From: Candidatus Dadabacteria bacterium
Lineage (GTDB): Bacteria; Desulfobacterota_D; UBA1144; Nemesobacterales; Nemesobacteraceae
Assembly: GCA_951812945.1 (NCBI GenBank)
Contig: CATOTB010000001.1
Coordinates: forward strand, 186,001-250,000
DNA: 64,000 nucleotides
Direction of reading: 5' to 3'
A program made the position numbers and the translations under genes. The notes below the pieces were generated by a model. That model made no database searches. It saw nothing but the letters and a program-made list of their open reading frames with translations, and was not told the DNA's origin. Shown here piece after piece: positions 52,456 to 59,805 of this stretch (its first letter is position 1; each line of letters starts with the position of its first letter).

Positions 52456-53391
52456 TCAGGAATCCTCTTTTTCCCCTCTCTGCGGCTCATAGGGGATTAT
52501 GCTGTAGAAAAAAAACTGAGGTATCCCCTTTACTTCCGGTGAATCACAGCTGGTCTGGAGCTTTACGCCACTGTTCATGACCACCGTGTTTATGCTGTAA
52601 ACCGTGGTTTCCCCCTCCACCCCGAATTCGGCCGCAGTGTAGTCCTCGCGGTCCTTCTCAAATTCCCACCTTATGTCGTAAATTCCAAGTTTCCCTATCT
52701 CTTTTCTCAAAAAATAGTCAGAAACCTGCGAAGTCTGGGAAAAACAGGATCTTCCCCTGTAGCAGTCAAGAAAAATCTCGCCGCGCAGATGAGAGGAAGC
52801 AACATCCTCGAGATTCTCTCCGTTTACCCTTCCGTAATATATGCCCTCGGGAAGCATGACGATGTTGGCGGCAAAGCGGTGGGCTCCGACATGGGTGGTT
52901 CTCCACGCGCGGAGCCCCTCTTTTTTGAGAAGTTGCTTGTAAACCCCCGACCCCGCGGCCGCGCAGCACCCGTCGCGGGCTCCGTGGGTACAGACCAGAG
53001 CGAGTTTTTCTTCGCAGGAAAATTTCTCTATTTCTCCGGTCCGAACGAGTTCTGGAAGATCTATCGAGAGAAGGTCCTCGTATTTCTCTATCTCGAATCT
53101 GTAGAGTTTCGGGGAAAACTCAGAAGAGTGCGCGTAGTAAAAAGCGGGATTGCCCTTGCCCGGGCCCGGTCCCCCTATCAGCTGAATTCTGGATTCCTCA
53201 AAAGAGGAAAGAAGCCCTCCAAGATGTTCCTTTACATCCTCCGGCAGCGCACTTTGCGGAAAAGCGTCTCTTTTCCATACCCCGGAGTACTCGAGCAAAA
53301 ACCAGTTCTTTACCTCGAGAGCGGTTCCGTAGAGATGTTCTCCGCCTTGGGAAGACATCTGGGAACACGTAAGCGTTTTTTTGTCGGTCAT
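52456..53391 (-). CDS. Sucrase/ferredoxin-like (Suc_Fer-like) protein
   Basis: 311 residues. Contains LVCTHGARDGCCAAAGSGVYKQL and RTTHVGAHRFAANIVMLPEGIYYGRV, the hallmark of the Suc_Fer-like family, related to thioredoxin-like [2Fe-2S] ferredoxins: the Cys of CTHG and the CC pair, with the HVGAHRFA histidines, may hold a cluster. An N-terminal Cys (LTCSQMSSQ) is also conserved in the family. Biological role not established. 1-nt gap after mltA on the same strand, so co-transcribed. Confidence 0.85.
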   Translation of the reverse strand: MTDKKTLTCSQMSSQGGEHLYGTALEVKNWFLLEYSGVWKRDAFPQSALPEDVKEHLGGLLSSFEESRIQLIGGPGPGKGNPAFYYAHSSEFSPKLYRFEIEKYEDLLSIDLPELVRTGEIEKFSCEEKLALVCTHGARDGCCAAAGSGVYKQLLKKEGLRAWRTTHVGAHRFAANIVMLPEGIYYGRVNGENLEDVASSHLRGEIFLDCYRGRSCFSQTSQVSDYFLRKEIGKLGIYDIRWEFEKDREDYTAAEFGVEGETTVYSINTVVMNSGVKLQTSCDSPEVKGIPQFFFYSIIPYEPQRGEKEDS

Positions 53392-53392
53392 C

Positions 53393-54685
53393 TCATCCTC
53401 CTGGGCTCGGCCCGCCGTTTTTTTGCCTAAGTGTCACGAGAAATTCCCCCTTCGGCATCAGATAGAAAAATTTTCCCCAGTTTTTCATCACGCCCGCGTG
53501 ACGGGAGGCATCTTTTCCCTCCCCCCAGAAAAGATCGACGCGCCGGGCGCCCTTTATCGCTCCTCCGCTGTCGTGGTTTATAACGAAGCGGGAAACCGGC
53601 TTCCATTGCGACGGCTCCACTGAAGAGGAAGTTTCAAAAACCGGACTTTCAAATTCCATAAACGCCAGAGACCCCCTGGGGAAAAAAGCCTTGTCCGTCG
53701 CTATGGTCCGACCGTCTATGACTTCCGTTCCGAAAGAGGTCTGGGGCTTGCCGGGAAGTCCGCGGAAGAAGATGTAGCTCGGGTTTTTGTAAAGGACCTT
53801 CATTCTCTCGGCGTAGGAGAGAGACCTCAGGTGGTTTTCTATGGCCCACAGGCTCATTTTTTCCTTCGGAATCCACTCGAAAAGAAATTTCCCTATAGCC
53901 ACGTAATCATGTCCGTTCTGGGCGGCGTAGCCTATGACCCGCTCCTCTCCGTCAGTGAACCTTATTTTGCCGGAGCCCTGGATCTGAAGGAAAAACGCAT
54001 CTACAGGGTCAACCCACGCGATTTCAAGCTTTTTCCCCCTGAGCCTCCCGCCGGAATCAATTTCGGTTCGGGAATAGTAGGGAACCAGCTCGGACATCCT
54101 GCCCGGGCCTCTGCGATCGACCCTGCCGTAAAGGGACTGCAGCTTGCCCCGGGCGATCTTGTCTTCCTCAAGAAACGAAAATCTCTCGAACCGCTCAATA
54201 AACCTGTCTATCCTCAGGCGCACGAGGTCGCCGGGAACCCCGTAAAGGGCCTGGGTATGTTCCGGGGTCCTTGTGCGGGAGGCGGAAAGCACGGGAGAAA
54301 AGTAAGAGGTTATGAAAACCTTGCCCCAGGGTTTTCCCGGAAAGCCGTAGAAATCAAAATTCTCCCTTACCTCTTTTATGAACTCATCCTTGGTCACCTC
54401 CGCCTCGAGCCTGCCGAGAAGATAACCGAGAGCCAAAGCGTAATCCCCCGCGGAGATGGTCTTCTGTCCGAAAACGAGCTGGGAATCCTTTGTTCGCGAA
54501 AGCTTCTCAATGCTTGCGCTGATAGATTCCTTCAGCCCCGCGGGGAAAAGGTCGTCGTCCATCTGGGGAACGACGGGAACCATGCGCATTGACTCGGGGC
54601 CCGGAACCTCGGGGGGTCTTTCGCAGGAGAGGTAGATAAAGAGAAAAAAAGCGGCTGATAGAATACTTGCGGTTCTTCGGTTCAT
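53393..54685 (-). CDS. mltA: Membrane-bound lytic murein transglycosylase A
   Basis: 430 residues from the ATG at 54685, chosen because it starts a lipoprotein signal peptide (MNRRTASILSAAFFLFIYLSC-E); the open frame to 54775 adds 30 residues before it. Cleaves peptidoglycan to 1,6-anhydro products at the outer membrane. MltA domain with ITSYFSPVLSASR, VDAFFLQIQGSGKIRF, RVIGYAAQNGHDYVAIGKFL; the C-terminal 3D domain VINHDSGGAIKGARRVDLFWG carries the catalytic-type aspartates. Upstream of the Suc_Fer gene; separated from the IS110 element by a terminator. Confidence 0.92.
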   Translation of the reverse strand: MNRRTASILSAAFFLFIYLSCERPPEVPGPESMRMVPVVPQMDDDLFPAGLKESISASIEKLSRTKDSQLVFGQKTISAGDYALALGYLLGRLEAEVTKDEFIKEVRENFDFYGFPGKPWGKVFITSYFSPVLSASRTRTPEHTQALYGVPGDLVRLRIDRFIERFERFSFLEEDKIARGKLQSLYGRVDRRGPGRMSELVPYYSRTEIDSGGRLRGKKLEIAWVDPVDAFFLQIQGSGKIRFTDGEERVIGYAAQNGHDYVAIGKFLFEWIPKEKMSLWAIENHLRSLSYAERMKVLYKNPSYIFFRGLPGKPQTSFGTEVIDGRTIATDKAFFPRGSLAFMEFESPVFETSSSVEPSQWKPVSRFVINHDSGGAIKGARRVDLFWGEGKDASRHAGVMKNWGKFFYLMPKGEFLVTLRQKNGGPSPGG

Positions 54686-54773
54686 CTCAAGCTGTCGGTT
54701 TTTCGCAGGAAAACATACGACGCAAACGACCGTGAATGAGAATAACTTATACCCTGTTACATGCGGCTTGCGC

Positions 54774-54794
54774 AAAAAACCCGGGCGCCGGGGG
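54774..54794 (-). terminator. Rho-independent terminator
   Basis: Stem CCCGG (54788-54792 read on minus) / CCGGG (54780-54784) with a GCG loop, followed on the minus strand by six T (54774-54779). It would stop transcripts leaving the insertion element before mltA. Confidence 0.7.
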
Positions 54795-54941
54795 AAAATC
54801 CTGTGTCTTCGGTCACAGCGGTGGCCGGTATTTTTCCTAAAAGACAGGACTTCCTGTCTTCTATCAAGCTTAAATTTTATGTATATAGCGAATTTCTTTT
54901 TTTAAGATTCCTCCCTGGTTTTTCTTCTTTAACATTTCCTT

Positions 54942-56189
54942 CTACGCGGCATCCGGAAGAGGCTTTCTGAACTCCTTGTCAAAGAGCTCTCCTTTTTCCA
55001 GGATGACGCGGGCGACGAACAAAAGACGGTCGCACACAGTACGAACGGATCTGCAGTAACCATGACCTTTTCCCCGAAGCTCTTCGTACCTGGCCCTGCT
55101 TACCGGATCATGCTTTACGGCTACCCCTCCCAGAACATGAAACGCGGCTGAGAGGCTCTTGCACACAGCCCTTCGCTTTATGACCAGCTTTGTCCTGCCC
55201 GATTGTCTCGTCACCGGAGCCGTACCGCCGAGACACCGAATTGCCTTGAAGTCCCGACGGCGCACAAGACTCCATGCCTCGGCAATGAGCGTCGCAAGCA
55301 CTATGGTTCCCACGCCAGGGATGGATCGGAGAATCTCAATATCGGTCGACCCGTCCCCCTCGGCCTTAAGCTTTTCGTTCATGGTCTCTATAATCTTATC
55401 GATAGAGTCTTTGATTTCCTTCAGTTGACGATCCACCACCTTCAGCCGTTCAACAACCGAGATTATATGGAAGACGCAGCTGCGCACGGTCGCGTCGCTC
55501 ACGTTTATTTCCTCGGCCCTCAGTATCTTGAGCGCTTCCTCCGCACCAATACGCCTCACTCTGTTGCGTTTGAGAATCTTCTGTACCGTTGAAGCTCTTT
55601 TTCCCTTTGCCGCGCAAGGACAAGGCATAAGCTCCCAAAGCTCCAGATGCCACGGCCTTACGGTACTGCCGAGAAGCTCTTCAAACTGGGGGTAATACCT
55701 CCACAGCAATGCGCGAAGACGGTTTACAAGACGCGTACGCTCCGATGTGAGCTCCTCTCTGGTTCTGTTGAGCTCACGCAGAACTATGACATCGCAGTCC
55801 TGCGGTTCGACGTAGCGGAAGTGCTTGCGATCCGTGCGGAGCGCCGAGGCTAAAACCAAGGCGTCTTTTCTGTCATCCTTGGCTCCTGAGACGCAGAACC
55901 TGTCCCTGAAGCGGTCAAGCTGCTTCGGATTTATGGAATAAACCATAAATCCCTGTTCACAAAGACTTTCCACCACCGGGCCTTGTTTCACCTCTATGGC
56001 CACGGCCATGTCGCAGTCCTCAGAGCCTGACACTTCCCTCATCCACTGAGACATTTCAAAAAGACCTCCTCCGGTATGCTTGAAGCTTTTTTCTCCGACG
56101 ACGGAACCTTCCTGGTTGACGACGCAGACCTGGTGAGAGTTTTTCCCCCAGTCAATGCCTGCAAAAAATAGAGATTTATCATTCTTCAT
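54942..56189 (-). CDS. IS110-family transposase (DEDD recombinase)
   Basis: 415 residues from the ATG at 56189; the frame is open to 56288 but that part is the predicted RNA. N-terminal RuvC-like DEDD domain: D13 in FFAGIDWGKNSH, E66 in VAIEVKQGP, D106 and D109 in AKDDRKDALVLA. Long coiled middle (about 130-290), then the transposase_20 domain LRSIPGVGTIVLATLIAEAW and CLGGTAPVTRQSGRTK, whose Ser (S330) sits 85 residues from the end, the same distance as the catalytic serine in IS621. All catalytic positions are present, so it is probably active. Longer than IS621 (326 residues) because of the middle segment. Confidence 0.93.
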   Translation of the reverse strand: MKNDKSLFFAGIDWGKNSHQVCVVNQEGSVVGEKSFKHTGGGLFEMSQWMREVSGSEDCDMAVAIEVKQGPVVESLCEQGFMVYSINPKQLDRFRDRFCVSGAKDDRKDALVLASALRTDRKHFRYVEPQDCDVIVLRELNRTREELTSERTRLVNRLRALLWRYYPQFEELLGSTVRPWHLELWELMPCPCAAKGKRASTVQKILKRNRVRRIGAEEALKILRAEEINVSDATVRSCVFHIISVVERLKVVDRQLKEIKDSIDKIIETMNEKLKAEGDGSTDIEILRSIPGVGTIVLATLIAEAWSLVRRRDFKAIRCLGGTAPVTRQSGRTKLVIKRRAVCKSLSAAFHVLGGVAVKHDPVSRARYEELRGKGHGYCRSVRTVCDRLLFVARVILEKGELFDKEFRKPLPDAA

Positions 56190-56214
56190 GTAAATTAATA
56201 CCTTCATATGTATT

Positions 56215-56368
56215 CGGGTTTGCCGTGATGCTTGACAGAACCAGTACTGGCGCTCGATGGCGCAAACTTCCTGTTGGGCATTTATCACGGCGCTTGACCG
56301 AGGCGCTTGTCCTGACTAGGTGCTCGATGGCACAGGTAAAATTAGGCAGCTCTCGGTCAGGCAACCCG
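56215..56368 (-). ncRNA. Predicted IS110 bridge RNA
   Basis: On the minus strand an outer stem (GGCAACCCG 56360-56368 with CGGGTTTGCC 56215-56224, one bulge) encloses two stem-loops. First loop (5' in the RNA): CTCGGTC 56352-56358 with GACCGAG 56296-56302. Second loop: ATCACGGC 56284-56291 with GCCGTGAT 56222-56229, eight perfect pairs. Each contains a hairpin with the same loop: GTGC-TCGATG-GCAC (56321-56334) and GCGC-TCGATG-GCGC (56251-56264), differing by a compensatory pair. A TATAAT ends 7 nt before the first base. Position and two-loop shape match bridge RNAs of IS621-type elements. Confidence 0.65.
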
Positions 56369-56375
56369 TGAATTA

Positions 56376-56381
56376 ATTATA
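56376..56381 (-). promoter_or_regulatory. -10 hexamer of the predicted bridge RNA
   Basis: Perfect TATAAT on the minus strand, placing the transcription start at about 56368-56369, the first base of the outer stem. -35 not clear. Confidence 0.55.
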
Positions 56382-56497
56382 AATTCGATTTGATTTTTTC
56401 GCTTGATTTAAGCTTTCAGAAGGGTACTGGGTAAAATAGAAGTTCCGGGGCGATTCGGCCTCAGGGCCCGTGCTCCTCACAGTTTAAAAACAGAAAA

Positions 56498-57442
56498 ATG
56501 AAGCGGAAATTTCTCGGCATAGATATAGGGGGAACCAATCTCAGGGGAAAAATCATATCCGAGGAAGGGAATCCGCTCGGGGAGAGAAAAACCCTCTCAG
56601 AGGCCCACATGGGCATCTCCAGACTCATGGAGAACCTAGCCGGTTTCATAGAAGGATTTGCCGGGGAGGAAATATCGGCAATCGGCATAGGCATACCGGG
56701 AACCGTTGACCGTCGAAACGGCACTTTAGTCCAGGCTCCGAATATAGCCAATACAAAGGATTTTCCGTTTACCGAAGTCCTTTTAGACAGAATCGGAACG
56801 AACACACCAGTTTTTGTTGAAAACGACGCTTCCTGCGCGGCTCTCGGAGAACACCGTGCTGGGGCGGGAAGAGGCTCAAACTCAATGGTAATGATAACCT
56901 TGGGAACCGGATTCGGAGGCGGAATAATCCTCGACGGCAAGCTCTGGTCGGGAGAAGACGGCTTCGCCGGGGAAGCGGGACACATGGCGATTGACCCGTC
57001 GGGGCCCCTCTGCGCCTGCGGCGGGAGAGGCTGCGTTGAGACCTACGTTTCGCAGGTAGCGATAAAAAGAATCGTCCGCGAGCACGCAGAACTCCGCGAA
57101 AAGTTCGCCGGTACAGAAGAATCGGCTATCCCCGAACGCCTTGCGGAGCTTGCGCGCGAAAAAGATCGGGCGGCCATCTCCGTATGGAACGACTTCGGGA
57201 CGAACCTGGGAGTGGGAATATCGATTCTCGTAAACGTTCTGGACGTAAAAACAGTGGTCGTGGGCGGGGGACTCTCGGGAGCATGGGAACTTTTTATAGG
57301 GAAAACGCTTGAGGAAGCCGAAAGAAGGTGCCTTGGGGGAGCTGCCAGGGGGCTTAAGATAAAAAGAGCCGTTCTGGGAGATGACTCGGGAGTGCTTGGA
57401 GCGTGCTACGTGGCTAAAAAAGGGCTCGGGGAGAGCTCCTAG
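56498..57442 (+). CDS. ROK-family sugar kinase (glucokinase-like)
   Basis: 314 residues. FLGIDIGGTNLRGKII phosphate-1 loop, GIGIPGTVDRRNG, catalytic Asp in VFVENDASCAALGE, LGTGFGGGIILDGKLW, the EAGHMAI motif and the zinc motif CACGGRGCVETYVS. No helix-turn-helix at the N-terminus, so it is a kinase and not a repressor. Glucose or N-acetylated hexosamine are the usual substrates. The IS110 left end lies about 70 nt upstream and may have changed its promoter. 3' end overlaps tilS by 4 nt. Confidence 0.92.
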   Translation: MKRKFLGIDIGGTNLRGKIISEEGNPLGERKTLSEAHMGISRLMENLAGFIEGFAGEEISAIGIGIPGTVDRRNGTLVQAPNIANTKDFPFTEVLLDRIGTNTPVFVENDASCAALGEHRAGAGRGSNSMVMITLGTGFGGGIILDGKLWSGEDGFAGEAGHMAIDPSGPLCACGGRGCVETYVSQVAIKRIVREHAELREKFAGTEESAIPERLAELAREKDRAAISVWNDFGTNLGVGISILVNVLDVKTVVVGGGLSGAWELFIGKTLEEAERRCLGGAARGLKIKRAVLGDDSGVLGACYVAKKGLGESS

Positions 57443-58854
57443 GACTCTGGGGGGCTTTTAACCGCAAGATAAAGCAGCTTCTGCGAAGAACCGCAAATCC
57501 TTATCCTGAACCACGGCCCTTTCATCTTATCCGCCCTGAACCTGTTATCCGTTCTTAGCCCGCCCACCCAGATTATTCCGTCTTGAGTCTCCAAAACCGG
57601 CACTTTTTTTCTCAGGAATCTCGGTATTTTTTCGTCAATGAAAAAATCCTTCAGTTTCTTGGCCCCCTTCATTCCGAGCGGAACGAACCTGTCTCCCTCG
57701 GAAAAGCTCCTAAGCGTTATGGGGAAACCGACTTTTTCGGGCGCAAAGTATCCAACATCTGCCGCACCCCAGAGAGAAACGTCGTCTGTAAGTTCAACAG
57801 TGATCTCAAGATCCGGGGAGATGCGGTGGGTTCCGTGGCTTTTTATCTCGGTTGGCGGAAAGCCGTGTAAATTCTCCTTGCGCGTGAAAAAGAAAACCCC
57901 GTGACCCGCGTGAAAAACAACTCCAGTGGGAAGGTTCACCTCAGCTGAAGATTCCCCCGAGCGCACCACTTCGTCAATCGAGAAAAGATGCTTGGCGGAA
58001 ACGGAGTTTAGGTCTCCTTTTACGGCCAGAATCGATTTTCTCATCACGGAGAACCTGATCGCCTGGGGTTCGCGAAGGAGTGTTTCCGTGTCTCCAAGCA
58101 CGCCTCCGGCCACAACACTGGCAACTTTAGCGAATCTCCTCTCTCCCTCGGCCGAAATAAAATCCGCCTCCGCGGCACAGACAGCCGCCACCCGGGAGAG
58201 AACCTGCTCGACGGCCGGATTGTAGCTCTCAAGCAAGGGAACAAGCTCGTTTCTTACCCTGTTCCTTAGAAACTCATCAGAACTGTTGGTCGAATCTTCC
58301 CTCCAGGACACGCCTTTTGACTGAAGGTACTCCCTGGCTTCAAGCTTGGTAACGTTTATCAGGGGACGTATTATGTTGCCGACTGACGGTCTTATCCCGG
58401 CAAGACCCTGGGAACCGCTTCCCCTTATGAACCTCATTATGACGGTCTCCGCCTGGTCGTTAAGTGTGTGCGCCGTGGCGATTTTCTGAGCCGAGCGTTT
58501 CGCGAGAATATCTTTGAAAAAACCGTAACGAAGTTCTCTGGCGGCATCTTCGAGGGAAAGTCCGCGTTTTTTCCTGAAGGCCTCGGTGTCGACCCGTACG
58601 CACTCGAACGAAAAGCCGAGCTGTCGCGCCGCTTCCCTCACGAACTCGGAGTCTTCGTCCGATTCGGCGCCTCTCAGCCCGTGATTGACGTGGGAAACCA
58701 CCACGTCCGTATCCGGATAGAACTCCCGCAGATCCCAGAGAGCGAACAGAAGCGCCATGGAGTCCGATCCCCCGGATACTCCCGCGACAACCACGTCCCC
58801 GGGACTAAGCATCCCGAAAGAATCAACCGTTTTTTTTATCTTGCCCAGAAACAT
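57439..58854 (-). CDS. tilS: tRNA(Ile)-lysidine synthase
   Basis: 471 residues. Modifies C34 of the CAU tRNA-Ile to lysidine using ATP. PP-loop VVAGVSGGSDSMALLFALW at the N-terminus; ATAHTLNDQAETVIMRFIRGSGSQGLAGI and RPLINVTKLEAREYLQSKGV follow. C-terminal TilS-C region LRSFSEGDRFVPLGMKGAKK then LKDFFIDEKIPRFLRKKVPV. Start overlaps the DUF502 gene by 32 nt. Confidence 0.95.
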   Translation of the reverse strand: MFLGKIKKTVDSFGMLSPGDVVVAGVSGGSDSMALLFALWDLREFYPDTDVVVSHVNHGLRGAESDEDSEFVREAARQLGFSFECVRVDTEAFRKKRGLSLEDAARELRYGFFKDILAKRSAQKIATAHTLNDQAETVIMRFIRGSGSQGLAGIRPSVGNIIRPLINVTKLEAREYLQSKGVSWREDSTNSSDEFLRNRVRNELVPLLESYNPAVEQVLSRVAAVCAAEADFISAEGERRFAKVASVVAGGVLGDTETLLREPQAIRFSVMRKSILAVKGDLNSVSAKHLFSIDEVVRSGESSAEVNLPTGVVFHAGHGVFFFTRKENLHGFPPTEIKSHGTHRISPDLEITVELTDDVSLWGAADVGYFAPEKVGFPITLRSFSEGDRFVPLGMKGAKKLKDFFIDEKIPRFLRKKVPVLETQDGIIWVGGLRTDNRFRADKMKGPWFRIRICGSSQKLLYLAVKSPPES

Positions 58855-59524
58855 CGGAGTCGCTTTGAGAAATTCCGGCGGAAACTATAAGCCGAAACGC
58901 GTCTTCCACGGAAATATCCAGTTCCTGCAGTTCCTCCTCCGGAACCATTACGTAAATACCGCTTGTCGGATTCGGCGTGGTGGGAACGAACAGGTTGACG
59001 AGCTTTTGGTCCGTCGTGTTGTGGCCCCTCCCGGCCTCCGTAATTCCTGTTACGAAAGCTATGGCGCGAACCCCCTTTCGAGGATACTCGACCAGCACAA
59101 CCCTTTTCATGCTCTGCATCTGGGAGGTGAAAAAAAGCGTCTGCACTACCTGCTTCACGCTCACGTAGAAGGTTCTCGCAAGCGGAATCTTCGAGATAAG
59201 CGACTCGCCGAACTGAAGCATCCTTCTGCCAACGAAGTTCCGTGTCACGGCGCCCAGGAAAATGATCAGCAGCAAAGTGGCCGCTATTCCTATGACGAAA
59301 GATATTCCCTGAAACACGTAAGGCGGGACATCTATGAAGTGGCGGAGGATTCCGGCGGGGCCGGTGCTGAAAAAGAAGAGCATCCACTTTATCAGCTTGT
59401 AGAGGACAAAAATTGTTACCCCGAAGGGAACGATAATCAGGATGCCGGCAATGAAGCTCTGCTTGAGAAAAGAAGATTGGGGCGGTTTTGAGTCTGGTAT
59501 TTTAATCCCCCCGTTTCTGGTCAA
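58823..59524 (-). CDS. DUF502 membrane protein
   Basis: 233 residues. Two membrane helices (SFIAGILIIVPFGVTIFVLY, VIGIAATLLLIIFLGAVTR) then a soluble beta-rich part: ARTFYVSVKQVVQTLF, VVLVEYPRKGVRAIAFVTG, NLFVPTTPNPTSGIYVMVPE, which is the DUF502 signature. Function unknown; in plants and bacteria linked to membrane complexes. Sits between ihfA and tilS in one operon, overlapping both. Confidence 0.92.
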   Translation of the reverse strand: MTRNGGIKIPDSKPPQSSFLKQSFIAGILIIVPFGVTIFVLYKLIKWMLFFFSTGPAGILRHFIDVPPYVFQGISFVIGIAATLLLIIFLGAVTRNFVGRRMLQFGESLISKIPLARTFYVSVKQVVQTLFFTSQMQSMKRVVLVEYPRKGVRAIAFVTGITEAGRGHNTTDQKLVNLFVPTTPNPTSGIYVMVPEEELQELDISVEDAFRLIVSAGISQSDSDVSGQDKKNG

Positions 59525-59789
59525 TCTTTTTCCTGAGAAACCTGCTGGGCTTGAAAACGACCGTGAGGCGGGAAGGTATGTCCACTTCCTCTCCGGTGGA
59601 GGGGTTTCTTCCTATCCGTGATTTTCTTCTCGTGACCCTGAAGGTTCCAAAACCTGGGAGTTTTACCTCTTCCCCGGCCATAAGCCTCTCTTTCATCAAG
59701 TCGAAAAAAAAGTTGACTATTTCCGCGGATTCCCTTCTTGAAAACCCTATTTCCTCATACAAAACGCCTGCCAGATCCTTCTTTGTCAT
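59502..59789 (-). CDS. ihfA: HU/IHF-family DNA-bending protein (IHF alpha-like)
   Basis: 95 residues. TKKDLAGVLYEEIGFSRRES, KLPGFGTFRVTRRKSRIGRN then PSTGEEVDIPSRLTVVFKPS: the beta-arm with RNP (here RNPSTGEE) is diagnostic. The position right after pheT is that of ihfA in Proteobacteria. Bends DNA; also needed by many transposition and replication systems. Overlaps DUF502 by 23 nt. Confidence 0.9.
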   Translation of the reverse strand: MTKKDLAGVLYEEIGFSRRESAEIVNFFFDLMKERLMAGEEVKLPGFGTFRVTRRKSRIGRNPSTGEEVDIPSRLTVVFKPSRFLRKKIDQKRGD

Positions 59790-59805
59790 GAAAAACCCCC
59801 CTTTT

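Larger units (their letters stand above)
54847..56431 (-). mobile_element. IS110-family insertion sequence (predicted ends)
   Basis: About 1.58 kb: left end near 56431, non-coding left region with a predicted bridge RNA, transposase gene, about 90-bp right end. There are no terminal inverted repeats, as expected for IS110. Ends are placed by matching the two loops of the predicted RNA to both junctions, which suggests a CC core dinucleotide (minus strand) at 56430-56431 and 54847-54848. The gene identity is solid; the exact ends are inference. Confidence 0.6.

Noticed and set aside
54841..54860. AAGACAGGA-CT-TCCTGTCTT dyad as a terminator
   Set aside because: Only a 2-nt loop and no T-run; better explained as the IS right end with its target sequence.
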